The position numbers and the translations under genes were made by a program. From positions 1 through 6,850 of the forward strand of contig JASFTK010000074.1 in the NCBI GenBank assembly GCA_050053595.1: 6,850 bases of DNA, written 5' to 3'. Position 1 is the stretch's first letter, and every line of letters begins with the position of its first letter. The DNA is from GCA-2726865 sp050053595. Its GTDB lineage: Archaea; Thermoproteota; Bathyarchaeia; TCS64. The notes under the pieces were generated by a model that made no database searches, had not been told where the DNA came from, and saw only the letters and a program-made list of their open reading frames with translations. Positions 1 to 5,431 of this stretch are shown here, one piece after another.

Positions 1-195
1 TTCCTCCGTGATAGCACTCATGTTCGTCTCGAGGATGCTGCACCTCGTCGAGAGGACTATGCTCTGGTATTGGAGGGATGATATCCTGAAGTTCAGCTCT
101 TCTATTTGTCCTTGCTGGTTGAAGATGTACCATCCCTCCCCAGCTGAAAGGATAGAGAGAAGAATCAAGAGTATTATTAGGTCTCTGGATTTCAT
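1..195 (-). CDS. Membrane-anchored or secreted protein with coiled-coil-like N-terminus (partial, runs off left edge)
   Basis: Only the first 65 residues are in the window. The frame is open from an ATG at 195 down to base 1. The protein starts MKSRDLIILLILLSILSAG: a short positive N-terminus and one hydrophobic stretch (about residues 6-18), so a signal peptide or a single membrane anchor. Residues 27-65 are polar with spaced Ile/Leu (I31, L35, I38, L41, I46, L48, I54, L55), suggestive of a coiled coil, with one Cys (C52). I do not recognise the family. The gene follows the operon on the same strand after 36 bases, so it may be read through from it or from its own TATA-like box at 220-229. 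No clear ribosome site precedes the ATG, which would suit a leaderless message. The opposite-strand reading here is a shadow. It could be an accessory envelope protein of the transporter, but that is inferred from position only. Confidence 0.6.
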   Translation of the reverse strand, partial: MKSRDLIILLILLSILSAGEGWYIFNQQGQIEELNFRISSLQYQSIVLSTRCSILETNMSAITEE

Positions 196-219
196 TTCCG
201 TATGAAGGAGGATACAACG

Positions 220-229
220 AAAATATTAA
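220..229 (-). promoter_or_regulatory. Possible TATA box for the left-edge gene
   Basis: On the minus strand this reads TTAATATTTT, centred about 29 bases before the ATG at 195. That is where a TATA box would sit if the transcript started at or just before the start codon (leaderless). It lies in the 36-base gap after the stop of the preceding gene. The element is short and AT-rich, so chance is possible. Confidence 0.35.
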
Positions 230-231
230 CC

Positions 232-819
232 CTATGAGAGGCTCCCGGCTACCTGTTCTGCTTGAACCGGTTTCCTGAGGATACCCTTAATGTATTCATA
301 ATTCTCAACGATGGCGATGATGAAGAATACGATCGAGGTGAGAATGGACATGTTTCTGACGATGCGTGTCCCGTATTCCAAATTCGTTGACCTCTCGAAG
401 ACTCTCCTATAAGTAACCGTCTTGGGCATGGTGGAGAGGGTGTTATTCAGTACGATGTTCAAGTGGCCCTCGAGGTCGATGTCGAAGGTGAGGGTCTCGG
501 TTTTCTTGATCAGCTCCGGGCCCAGGAGGTTCAAGGTTAGCACCATAGTCGGGGCTCCATACTCCTGCCTTGGACCTATGTAAAAATGCGTCCTATCAAC
601 GGTTACATAGAGATCACGATCTCCTCCCTCCACTTCGAACTCAAGGCGTATGATGTCCCCCTCCCATACCCTCTCAACATGAAGCCTGAAATCCTTCCGT
701 GGGACCTCGAAGACGAGATTACGCCTGAGGAATGTCTCAGACAATAATGAGGCTTCAAAGTTGACAAGCAGCCCTACAACTATGATAATCAGGCCTGCAT
801 AGAAATATCGTAGCTTCAA
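232..819 (-). CDS. Two-helix membrane protein with a GOLD/emp24-like extracellular beta domain
   Basis: This is a 195-residue protein of unproven function. There is a hydrophobic helix at about residues 7-22, a polar, strand-rich region at about 30-150, a second helix at about 153-172, and a short cytoplasmic tail. The outer region has alternating hydrophobic strands (VWEGDIIRLEFEVEGGDRD) and ends in EGHLNIVLNNTLSTMPKTVTY. That resembles the 'G-x-Y-x-hydrophobic-x-N-x-x-S-x-x-x-K-x-V' end of GOLD/emp24 domains, although the usual Tyr is Leu here. The start is a TTG whose last two bases fall in the TGA of the upstream ATPase gene (TTGA, 4-base overlap). GGAG at 827-830 lies 7 bases before it, and no better start is near. 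The tight coupling implies co-translation with the importer. It could be a docking or stabilising subunit for the permeases or binding protein, or an unrelated envelope protein carried in the operon. The GOLD call is by eye. Confidence 0.7.
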   Translation of the reverse strand: MKLRYFYAGLIIIVVGLLVNFEASLLSETFLRRNLVFEVPRKDFRLHVERVWEGDIIRLEFEVEGGDRDLYVTVDRTHFYIGPRQEYGAPTMVLTLNLLGPELIKKTETLTFDIDLEGHLNIVLNNTLSTMPKTVTYRRVFERSTNLEYGTRIVRNMSILTSIVFFIIAIVENYEYIKGILRKPVQAEQVAGSLS

Positions 820-1826
820 CTCTCGTCTCCGGTTTGATCTCCTTCTACATACTCCTCATTATAGAGGAAGCAAGCAGCATACCTATCGTCCTTCACCTCG
901 AGTAGTTTAGGCTCCTTCTCCTTGCATACAGGCATCACATGTGGGCACCTAGTGTGAAATCTACAGCCAGGGGGTGGGTTGATGGCATTGGGGGGTTCTC
1001 CTGGGATTACGTCTCTGAACTTAAGCCGGTTTTTCGGATCGGGATCTGGTACGGAGGCGATGAGCCCTTGGGTGTAGGGGTGAATGGGATCATCTATGAC
1101 TTCGAGGACATTCCCCATCTCTACCTGTTTGCCGACATACATAACGGTGAGCCTATTGCTGACGTATTTAGCTGTTGAAATATCGTGGGTTATGTAAAGG
1201 ATAGATAGGTTGTGGATTTTCTGGAGATTTCTCAGGACTTGGAGGAGCTCTACTCTACTGGAGGCGTCTATCATCGACACCGGCTCGTCTGCTACAATGT
1301 ATGTGGGATCAAGTAGGAGAGCCCGGGCGAAAGTAACCCTCTGACGCTGCCCCCCAGAGAGCATATGAGGATATTTCCTGATGATCTCCTCGACAGGAGA
1401 GAGTCTTACCTCCTCGAGGGCTCTGTAGATCATATCCTGCCGCTTATCAGTGTCCTCAATTTTGTGTACTATGAGGGGCTCCTCCATGATCTGGTGGATA
1501 TTCATAAAGGGGTTAATGCTTGAATAGGGGTCTTGGAATATTATCTGGGCATCCTTCCTGAGCCACTTGAGGTCTTTGAGGTCATCGTGGGTGATATCCT
1601 TCCCCTTGAACAGGAGCGTCCCACCTACAGGCTCAAGAAGCCTCAGGGTCGTCCGCCCCAGAGTCGTCTTGCCACATCCCGACTCCCCAACGAGGGCGAG
1701 GGTCTCCCCTGGCTGGATGTTAAGGGAGACACCGTCGACGGCCTTGACAGGGACCGTCTTCAAGAGGCCTTGTCTCACAGAATAATAAGTCCTCAGGTCT
1801 TTGAGTTCTATGACGCTACTACTCAT
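816..1826 (-). CDS. dppF: ABC importer ATPase 2, DppF/OppF-like
   Basis: This is one of the two cytoplasmic ATPases that power the importer. Counting from the ATG at 1826 it has 336 residues, normal for the family. Visible motifs are Walker A GESGCGKTT (47-55), Q-loop Q98 in IIFQDPYSS, signature LSGGQRQR (156-163), Walker B YIVADEP with Glu181, D-loop region SMID (184-187) in place of the common SALD, and H-loop His214. The C-terminal oligopeptide/dipeptide domain follows, with HPY (249-251), a PGEPPNAINPPPGC stretch, and four Cys at 288, 294, 301 and 319. A longer reading opens at 1898, but it would overlap the upstream ATPase by 80 bases. The ATG at 1826 overlaps that gene's TAG by 8 bases, begins the conserved fold correctly (SSVIELKDLRTYY), and follows a GGTGATC ribosome site. 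The partner is the DppD-like ATPase. The substrate class is not shown by the sequence. Confidence 0.93.
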   Translation of the reverse strand: MSSSVIELKDLRTYYSVRQGLLKTVPVKAVDGVSLNIQPGETLALVGESGCGKTTLGRTTLRLLEPVGGTLLFKGKDITHDDLKDLKWLRKDAQIIFQDPYSSINPFMNIHQIMEEPLIVHKIEDTDKRQDMIYRALEEVRLSPVEEIIRKYPHMLSGGQRQRVTFARALLLDPTYIVADEPVSMIDASSRVELLQVLRNLQKIHNLSILYITHDISTAKYVSNRLTVMYVGKQVEMGNVLEVIDDPIHPYTQGLIASVPDPDPKNRLKFRDVIPGEPPNAINPPPGCRFHTRCPHVMPVCKEKEPKLLEVKDDRYAACFLYNEEYVEGDQTGDES

Positions 1827-2781
1827 CTCGATCACCATAAAGCCAGCACTCCACCCTCTGTCCTTCTTCAGGGTAGGTCGTTGGCGGATCTTTTTCACTG
1901 CAGATGTCCATCACCTCGTGGCATCTTGGGTGAAAGTTGCATCCTTTCGGAGGATTCACCAGATCTGGTGGCGCTCCTGGTATATAGTCCGGCTCGTTGT
2001 AGCTCCGAAGCAGGGGGGTGCTCGCGAGGAGCTTCTGTGTGTAGGGGTGTTTCGGATCTTGGATGACCTGTTCAGAGGTCCCGAACTCTACGATGTGGCC
2101 ACCATACATAACCGCCATCTTGTCTGAGATATCGCTGGATAGGGCGATGTCGTGGGTGATGAAGATCATTGCCATGTGCATCTCCTTCTTCAGCCTCTTC
2201 AGCAGGTTCATGGTCTGAGCTTGGATGCTCACGTCCAGAGCTGATGTCGGCTCATCTAGGATAATGAGGGGTGGGTTGAGGATGAGGGCCATAGCTATGA
2301 CTACTCTCTGTTTCATCCCGCCGCTGAGTTCGTGGGCGTAGCTATCATAGGTCTCAGGGGATAGACCAACCTCCTCGAAGGTTTCGATTACCCGTTTCTT
2401 CGCCTCTTCCTTTGTCATCCCTTGGTGAATAATTAGGGGCTCAGACACCTGTTGTCCGACCTTGATGACGGGATTGAGCGAGTTCATGGCTCCCTGGAAG
2501 ACCATAGAGACTTTCTTCCAGTTAATATCCCGCCTGAACATTTCTTTATTGAGCTTCATGAGCTCCTTCCCTTCCAGCCTGACACTCCCGCTGAACTCCG
2601 AGACATTTGAGGGTAGAAGCCTGGTGATCCCTAGTGACATGCTTGTCTTGCCGCAGCCCGACTCGCCTACGATTCCAACGGCCTCTCCCGAATTGATCTT
2701 GAGGGCGACTCCATCAACAGCCTTGACCTCACCTCTCATAGTCATGTAGTAGAGGTTCAGGTCTTCTACTTCTAGGACCAT
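1819..2781 (-). CDS. dppD: ABC importer ATPase 1, DppD/OppD-like
   Basis: This is the first ATPase of the importer, 320 residues, full length for the family. Motifs are Walker A GESGCGKT (39-46), Q-loop Q96 in MVFQGAMNSLNP, signature LSGGMKQR (152-159), Walker B LIILDEP (172-178), D-loop SALD (180-183) and H-loop His210. The C-terminal oligopeptide/dipeptide domain has HPY (245-247), a PGAPPDLVNPPKGC stretch, and Cys 281, 287, 294 and 312. These four Cys have the same spacing (5, 6, 17 residues between) as in the second ATPase. Cys sets of this type hold a [4Fe-4S] cluster in some characterised Opp/Dpp ATPases; that this one does is inference. The ATG at 2781 lies one base after the stop of the permease gene and has a very strong AGGAGG-type ribosome site. 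It should form the nucleotide-binding heterodimer with the next gene's product under the two permeases. Confidence 0.95.
   Translation of the reverse strand: MVLEVEDLNLYYMTMRGEVKAVDGVALKINSGEAVGIVGESGCGKTSMSLGITRLLPSNVSEFSGSVRLEGKELMKLNKEMFRRDINWKKVSMVFQGAMNSLNPVIKVGQQVSEPLIIHQGMTKEEAKKRVIETFEEVGLSPETYDSYAHELSGGMKQRVVIAMALILNPPLIILDEPTSALDVSIQAQTMNLLKRLKKEMHMAMIFITHDIALSSDISDKMAVMYGGHIVEFGTSEQVIQDPKHPYTQKLLASTPLLRSYNEPDYIPGAPPDLVNPPKGCNFHPRCHEVMDICSEKDPPTTYPEEGQRVECWLYGDRDE
1830..1836 (-). promoter_or_regulatory. Ribosome binding site that decides the dppF start
   Basis: The minus strand reads GGTGATC, followed by GAG and then the ATG at 1826. GGTGATC pairs fully with the archaeal 16S rRNA 3' end (GATCACC). 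It lies inside the last codons of the upstream ATPase gene and supports the 1826 start over the longer reading from 1898. Confidence 0.75.
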
Positions 2782-2782
2782 A

Positions 2783-4219
2783 TTATCTCCTCCTCCTGAG
2801 CCGGGGATTTACCACAGGCTCAAGCCCTTGAGCAATGAATACGAAGCAGAGGGCTGTAATCACTATGAGTAGCCCCGGTGGGACAATCCACCACCAGTAT
2901 CCAAGGAAGATAGCCCCTGTCTGGAAGCCCCTCTCCAGGATCTGGCCCCAAGTTGGAAGGGTAGGGTCTCCAAGTCCTAAGAAGCTCAGAGCTGCCTCGG
3001 CTAGTATGGCTGAGGGGGTATAGAAGATCATCTGGGTGAAGATGAAGGGGGCTACCTGCGGGAAGATGTGTCTAGCCATGATCCATCTGTTGCTTGCGCC
3101 TACAGCTACTGAGGCCTCGATGAACTGCTCTTCCTTGGACTGTAGGACCATGGATCGGATCAATATGGTGAGACCAGCCCAGCCGAAGAAGACCAGCACA
3201 AGGATGATATTCCAGATGTTCTGGCCCAGAATGAAGACCAGGAAGATCAGTATCGGGAGCTGGGGCAGGTTGTTGAGAATATCTGAGACCCTCTGGATCA
3301 CGGCGTCAGTCTTACCCCCCATATAGCCGCTCATGATCCCTAACACCGATCCAACCATGGTTGTAAGGGTTGAGGTTAGGAATCCGATGAAAAGGGCAAC
3401 GGGAAAGCCAAAGAGAAGGCCCACTGCTAGGTCTCTCCCCAGAACATCTGTGCCCATATATCCAAAAACCTCACCGCCTACGACGAACTTTACGCTGCCG
3501 ACTTCATCATCATCGTCGAAAGCCTCGACAAGAACTTTAACTGTGTATCTCCCCTCTAGAGGCTCTCTGAATTTTCCATCATCACCAGGGATACCGAACA
3601 TAAACTTCTCTAGTTCGGTGTTTCCCACCTCAGCGGGAGTTACCTTCAGATCATATTCGGTCCTGAGGAATCTTGAGATCGACGAGTGGACCTCCGTGCT
3701 GCCGGGGAGGAATATCCGTAGGGCAGACTCAACATACTTTACGTGAGGGGGTTCCGCTTCCTGTGGTGGGAAGGGCACAGAGACTCTCAGAAGATCCTCG
3801 ATCTCGCTGCCATCAGGTCTTATAAGAGTAACATAGATTATTGGGGGTTCGTCCCAGAAGGTAAGTTCCGATAGGCTGAAGGAGGTGAACTGGGGGTATA
3901 TATCTGCTTTATAGTCGAAATTGATGGTGAACTCGATAGTTTTGATCCCCCTGGTGCTCTCTTGACCAAAGTCTGAGGTCAGGATCTGGTGCGTGGGCTT
4001 TTTTACTGGTGAGAAAGATTGTGTCCAAGCCGGTGGTACGGACTTGGGGTAATCAGCCCAATGGTGCGGGCTGTTCCAGTACCTTGTCCCAAAATTTAGG
4101 GGGTAGGAGACTAGAACATATAGGGATATTGCGAAGAGACCTATCAAGAAAGCAACGCCGAGCTTCGAGATCCGGCTAGCCCAGAACTCGCTGATTGCCT
4201 CTCTCATGCTGAATGCCAT
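2783..4219 (-). CDS. dppC: ABC importer permease 2, DppC-like, with a large extracellular insert
   Basis: This membrane channel subunit has 478 residues, against about 300 for typical DppC. The order is a helix at about 21-40, an insert of about 205 residues (45-250) outside the membrane, then the standard permease core. The core begins GTDVLGRD (256-263), and about five further helices follow between 264 and 466. The coupling loop that contacts the ATPase is EASVAVGASNRWIMARHIFP (368-387). The family-typical ALSFLGLGDPTLPTWG (410-425) is present, and the protein ends NPRLRRRR. The insert is strand-rich, with repeated hydrophobic alternation such as IKTIEFTINFDY and GRYTVKVLVEAF, and an acidic run DDDD (235-238). 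It could contact the binding protein or shield the channel. The start ATG shares one base with the TGA of the first permease, with GAGGGTGG upstream. GTD-GRD and the coupling loop make the family assignment firm; the role of the insert is unknown. Confidence 0.94.
   Translation of the reverse strand: MAFSMREAISEFWASRISKLGVAFLIGLFAISLYVLVSYPLNFGTRYWNSPHHWADYPKSVPPAWTQSFSPVKKPTHQILTSDFGQESTRGIKTIEFTINFDYKADIYPQFTSFSLSELTFWDEPPIIYVTLIRPDGSEIEDLLRVSVPFPPQEAEPPHVKYVESALRIFLPGSTEVHSSISRFLRTEYDLKVTPAEVGNTELEKFMFGIPGDDGKFREPLEGRYTVKVLVEAFDDDDEVGSVKFVVGGEVFGYMGTDVLGRDLAVGLLFGFPVALFIGFLTSTLTTMVGSVLGIMSGYMGGKTDAVIQRVSDILNNLPQLPILIFLVFILGQNIWNIILVLVFFGWAGLTILIRSMVLQSKEEQFIEASVAVGASNRWIMARHIFPQVAPFIFTQMIFYTPSAILAEAALSFLGLGDPTLPTWGQILERGFQTGAIFLGYWWWIVPPGLLIVITALCFVFIAQGLEPVVNPRLRRRR
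2786..2797 (-). promoter_or_regulatory. Strong ribosome binding site encoded in the permease Arg tail
   Basis: The minus strand reads AGGAGGAGGAGA, then TAATATG. The same bases encode the final Arg residues of the upstream permease (AGG AGG AGG AGA, then TAA) and form a purine-rich Shine-Dalgarno site for the ATPase ATG at 2781. Stop and start are separated by one base, which suggests strong translational coupling. Confidence 0.8.
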
Positions 4220-5274
4220 CAGTATTCCACCCTCGGATCTAATATCACGTATAAAACCTCAAGGATCATCCTGGCGATCACGTAGATTAGCGTGTAAATG
4301 AAAGTGAGGGCGATGATAAGCCCCTCGTCAACATGAATAATTGCATTCCAGTAGAGCAGACCCATTCCTGGCCAACCGAACACAGTCTCGGTCAGTATCG
4401 CACCTGAGAGGGAGCTCGCCAACCCGAGTATCACATTGGTAAGGATCGGGGGCGCAGCGACTCTTATGATATATCTCCGCATGACCAGGTTCTCGGGGAG
4501 CCCTTTCGCCCTTGCAACGTTGACAAAGTCCTGCTGGGCGGTATTCAGGACCATTGTCCTTGTCATGTAGATCCAGCTCCCCGAGAAGGCTAGGACGAGT
4601 GTTGAGATCGGTAGTATGGCGTGCCATAGTAGGTCGATAAATCTTGGGATAGTCTCTGTGGGGGGAGGGGCGCTGTACATACCACTTGCTGGAAGGATCC
4701 TCAGCTGTTGTGCGAAAATCATTATGAACAGTAGACCCGTCCACCAAGTCGGGATTGCATATGAGAAGGCTGAGTAATTAGAGAAGAACCTGTCGATCTT
4801 GGAGCCAGGCATGGTAGCGATCTTAGTGCCCACAACAAGGCCAAGAAGGGCGCTGATACCTACCGAAGTCGTGATGAGGAGTATACTCTTAGGGAGCCTC
4901 TCCATGATCAGATCCCTGATCTCAGTGCTCCCCTTGAAGGTCTGAGATGTCTTGGCTTTGCCCAGGTCGAAGGTCATCACCCTCCAGATCATCTGAGGCA
5001 ACCTCATGGGCCATGGCTTGTCTAGGTCATAGGCCTGTATGAGGGTCTGCTCGTAATTATCTACTATCCTCTGGAGTTCATTGGGGTCTTGTATCGTCTG
5101 GGCAAGTCCCTGTCTGTATACCCTTACTTGTTCATTAACTAGGGCGTTGAGCATACGATCAGAGAATCCTGTGGCCCCTAGAACTACATTCATGAGAAGA
5201 AGGGTAACGACAACAACCATGAGTAAGCTGAAGGCTTTTATCAATAGATTCCTTCCAAGCTTCACTTCCTTCAC
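4219..5274 (-). CDS. dppB: ABC importer permease 1, DppB-like
   Basis: This is the first membrane channel subunit and first gene of the operon, 351 residues, slightly long for DppB. Helices fall at about 12-34, 128-151, 165-190, 216-237, 277-298 and 318-344. A polar loop of about 90 residues follows the first helix. The ATPase-coupling loop is DFVNVARAKGLPENLVMRRY (249-268), followed by the family-typical TETVFGWPGMG (295-305) and the LDPRVEY end. The start taken is GTG at 5274, with GGAG at 5277-5280 only two bases before it. A second in-frame GTG at 5265 (after GGTGAAGGAA) is an alternative that would remove three residues. A TATA-like box at 5301-5310 would place the transcript start within a few bases of either GTG, so the message may be nearly leaderless. 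Its stop overlaps the next permease by one base. The pairing with a DppC-like subunit and two ATPases shows a complete importer core. Confidence 0.95.
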   Translation of the reverse strand: MKEVKLGRNLLIKAFSLLMVVVVTLLLMNVVLGATGFSDRMLNALVNEQVRVYRQGLAQTIQDPNELQRIVDNYEQTLIQAYDLDKPWPMRLPQMIWRVMTFDLGKAKTSQTFKGSTEIRDLIMERLPKSILLITTSVGISALLGLVVGTKIATMPGSKIDRFFSNYSAFSYAIPTWWTGLLFIMIFAQQLRILPASGMYSAPPPTETIPRFIDLLWHAILPISTLVLAFSGSWIYMTRTMVLNTAQQDFVNVARAKGLPENLVMRRYIIRVAAPPILTNVILGLASSLSGAILTETVFGWPGMGLLYWNAIIHVDEGLIIALTFIYTLIYVIARMILEVLYVILDPRVEY

Positions 5275-5300
5275 CGCTCCATGTCAACTGAAAGTGAACG

Positions 5301-5310
5301 AATATAAATG
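5301..5310 (-). promoter_or_regulatory. TATA box of the importer operon
   Basis: The minus strand reads CATTTATATT, centred about 31 bases upstream of the GTG at 5274. With the usual archaeal spacing of about 25-27 bases, transcription would begin around 5278-5281, leaving a leader of only a few bases. It is the best AT-rich element upstream of the operon. Confidence 0.6.
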
Positions 5311-5340
5311 ATTACCTTCAACTCAATAGGTTATTGGTGA

Positions 5341-5362
5341 AACGTTTTTTCGATAAAACGTT
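5341..5362. promoter_or_regulatory. Candidate shared operator: 22-base palindrome midway between two promoters
   Basis: The left arm AACGTTTT (5341-5348) and right arm AAAACGTT (5355-5362) are exact inverted copies. The six-base centre TTCGAT continues the symmetry except at one base pair, so 20 of 22 positions are symmetric. The centre lies at about 5351.5, equidistant from the TATA boxes at 5301-5310 and 5393-5402 with about 30 bases on each side. This layout fits a dimeric regulator controlling the binding protein and importer together. A hairpin terminator is unlikely because it sits upstream of both genes. The regulator is unknown and is not in the window. Confidence 0.55.
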
Positions 5363-5392
5363 CTATTTACGACAATGCTCACTGATCGATAG

Positions 5393-5402
5393 TTAAATAT
5401 AA
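5393..5402 (+). promoter_or_regulatory. TATA box of the solute-binding protein gene
   Basis: TTAAATATAA is centred about 34 bases before the ATG at 5432. The usual archaeal spacing would put the transcript start near 5422-5425, giving a leader of under ten bases. A second AT-rich stretch, TTTAAAAAAT at 5408-5417, is too close to the ATG to place the start before it, so the first box is preferred. Confidence 0.6.
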
Positions 5403-5423
5403 CCTGTTTAAAAAATAGAGATT

Positions 5424-5427
5424 GGAG
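5424..5427 (+). promoter_or_regulatory. Weak ribosome binding site of the solute-binding protein gene
   Basis: GGAG lies four bases before the ATG at 5432. It is short and close, and if transcription starts near 5424 it would be at the very 5' end of the message, so its use is uncertain. Confidence 0.35.
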
Positions 5428-5431
5428 AAAC

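Noticed and set aside
8..205. Plus-strand reading of 65 residues at the left edge
   Set aside because: It is the complement of the partial minus-strand gene, which has a clean signal-like start and an upstream TATA-like box.
196..231. Transcription terminator after the GOLD-like gene
   Set aside because: There is only a short TTTT run and no hairpin. The AT-rich stretch is better explained as a TATA-like box.
1533..2066. Plus-strand reading of 177 residues opposite the two ATPase genes
   Set aside because: The opposite strand carries firm ABC ATPase motifs. The plus reading is low-complexity and Pro/Arg/Ser-rich with no recognisable domain.
3333..3746. Plus-strand reading of 137 residues rich in Thr, Pro, Arg and Ser
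   Set aside because: It is antisense to the DppC permease core and insert, and its composition is that of a shadow frame.
4328..4747. Minus-strand reading of 139 residues in another frame of dppB
   Set aside because: It lies inside the DppB coupling loop and helices, which are clearly coding in their own frame. No motif was seen.
5271..5282. Three-codon reading ATG GAG CGG TGA overlapping the dppB start
   Set aside because: It could be a tiny leader, but with the predicted transcript start at about 5280 it would be at or before the 5' end, and nothing else supports it.
5324..5336. Small inverted repeat CAATA-GGT-TATTG near the palindrome
   Set aside because: Five-base arms are common by chance in AT-rich spacers, and it is not symmetric with either promoter.
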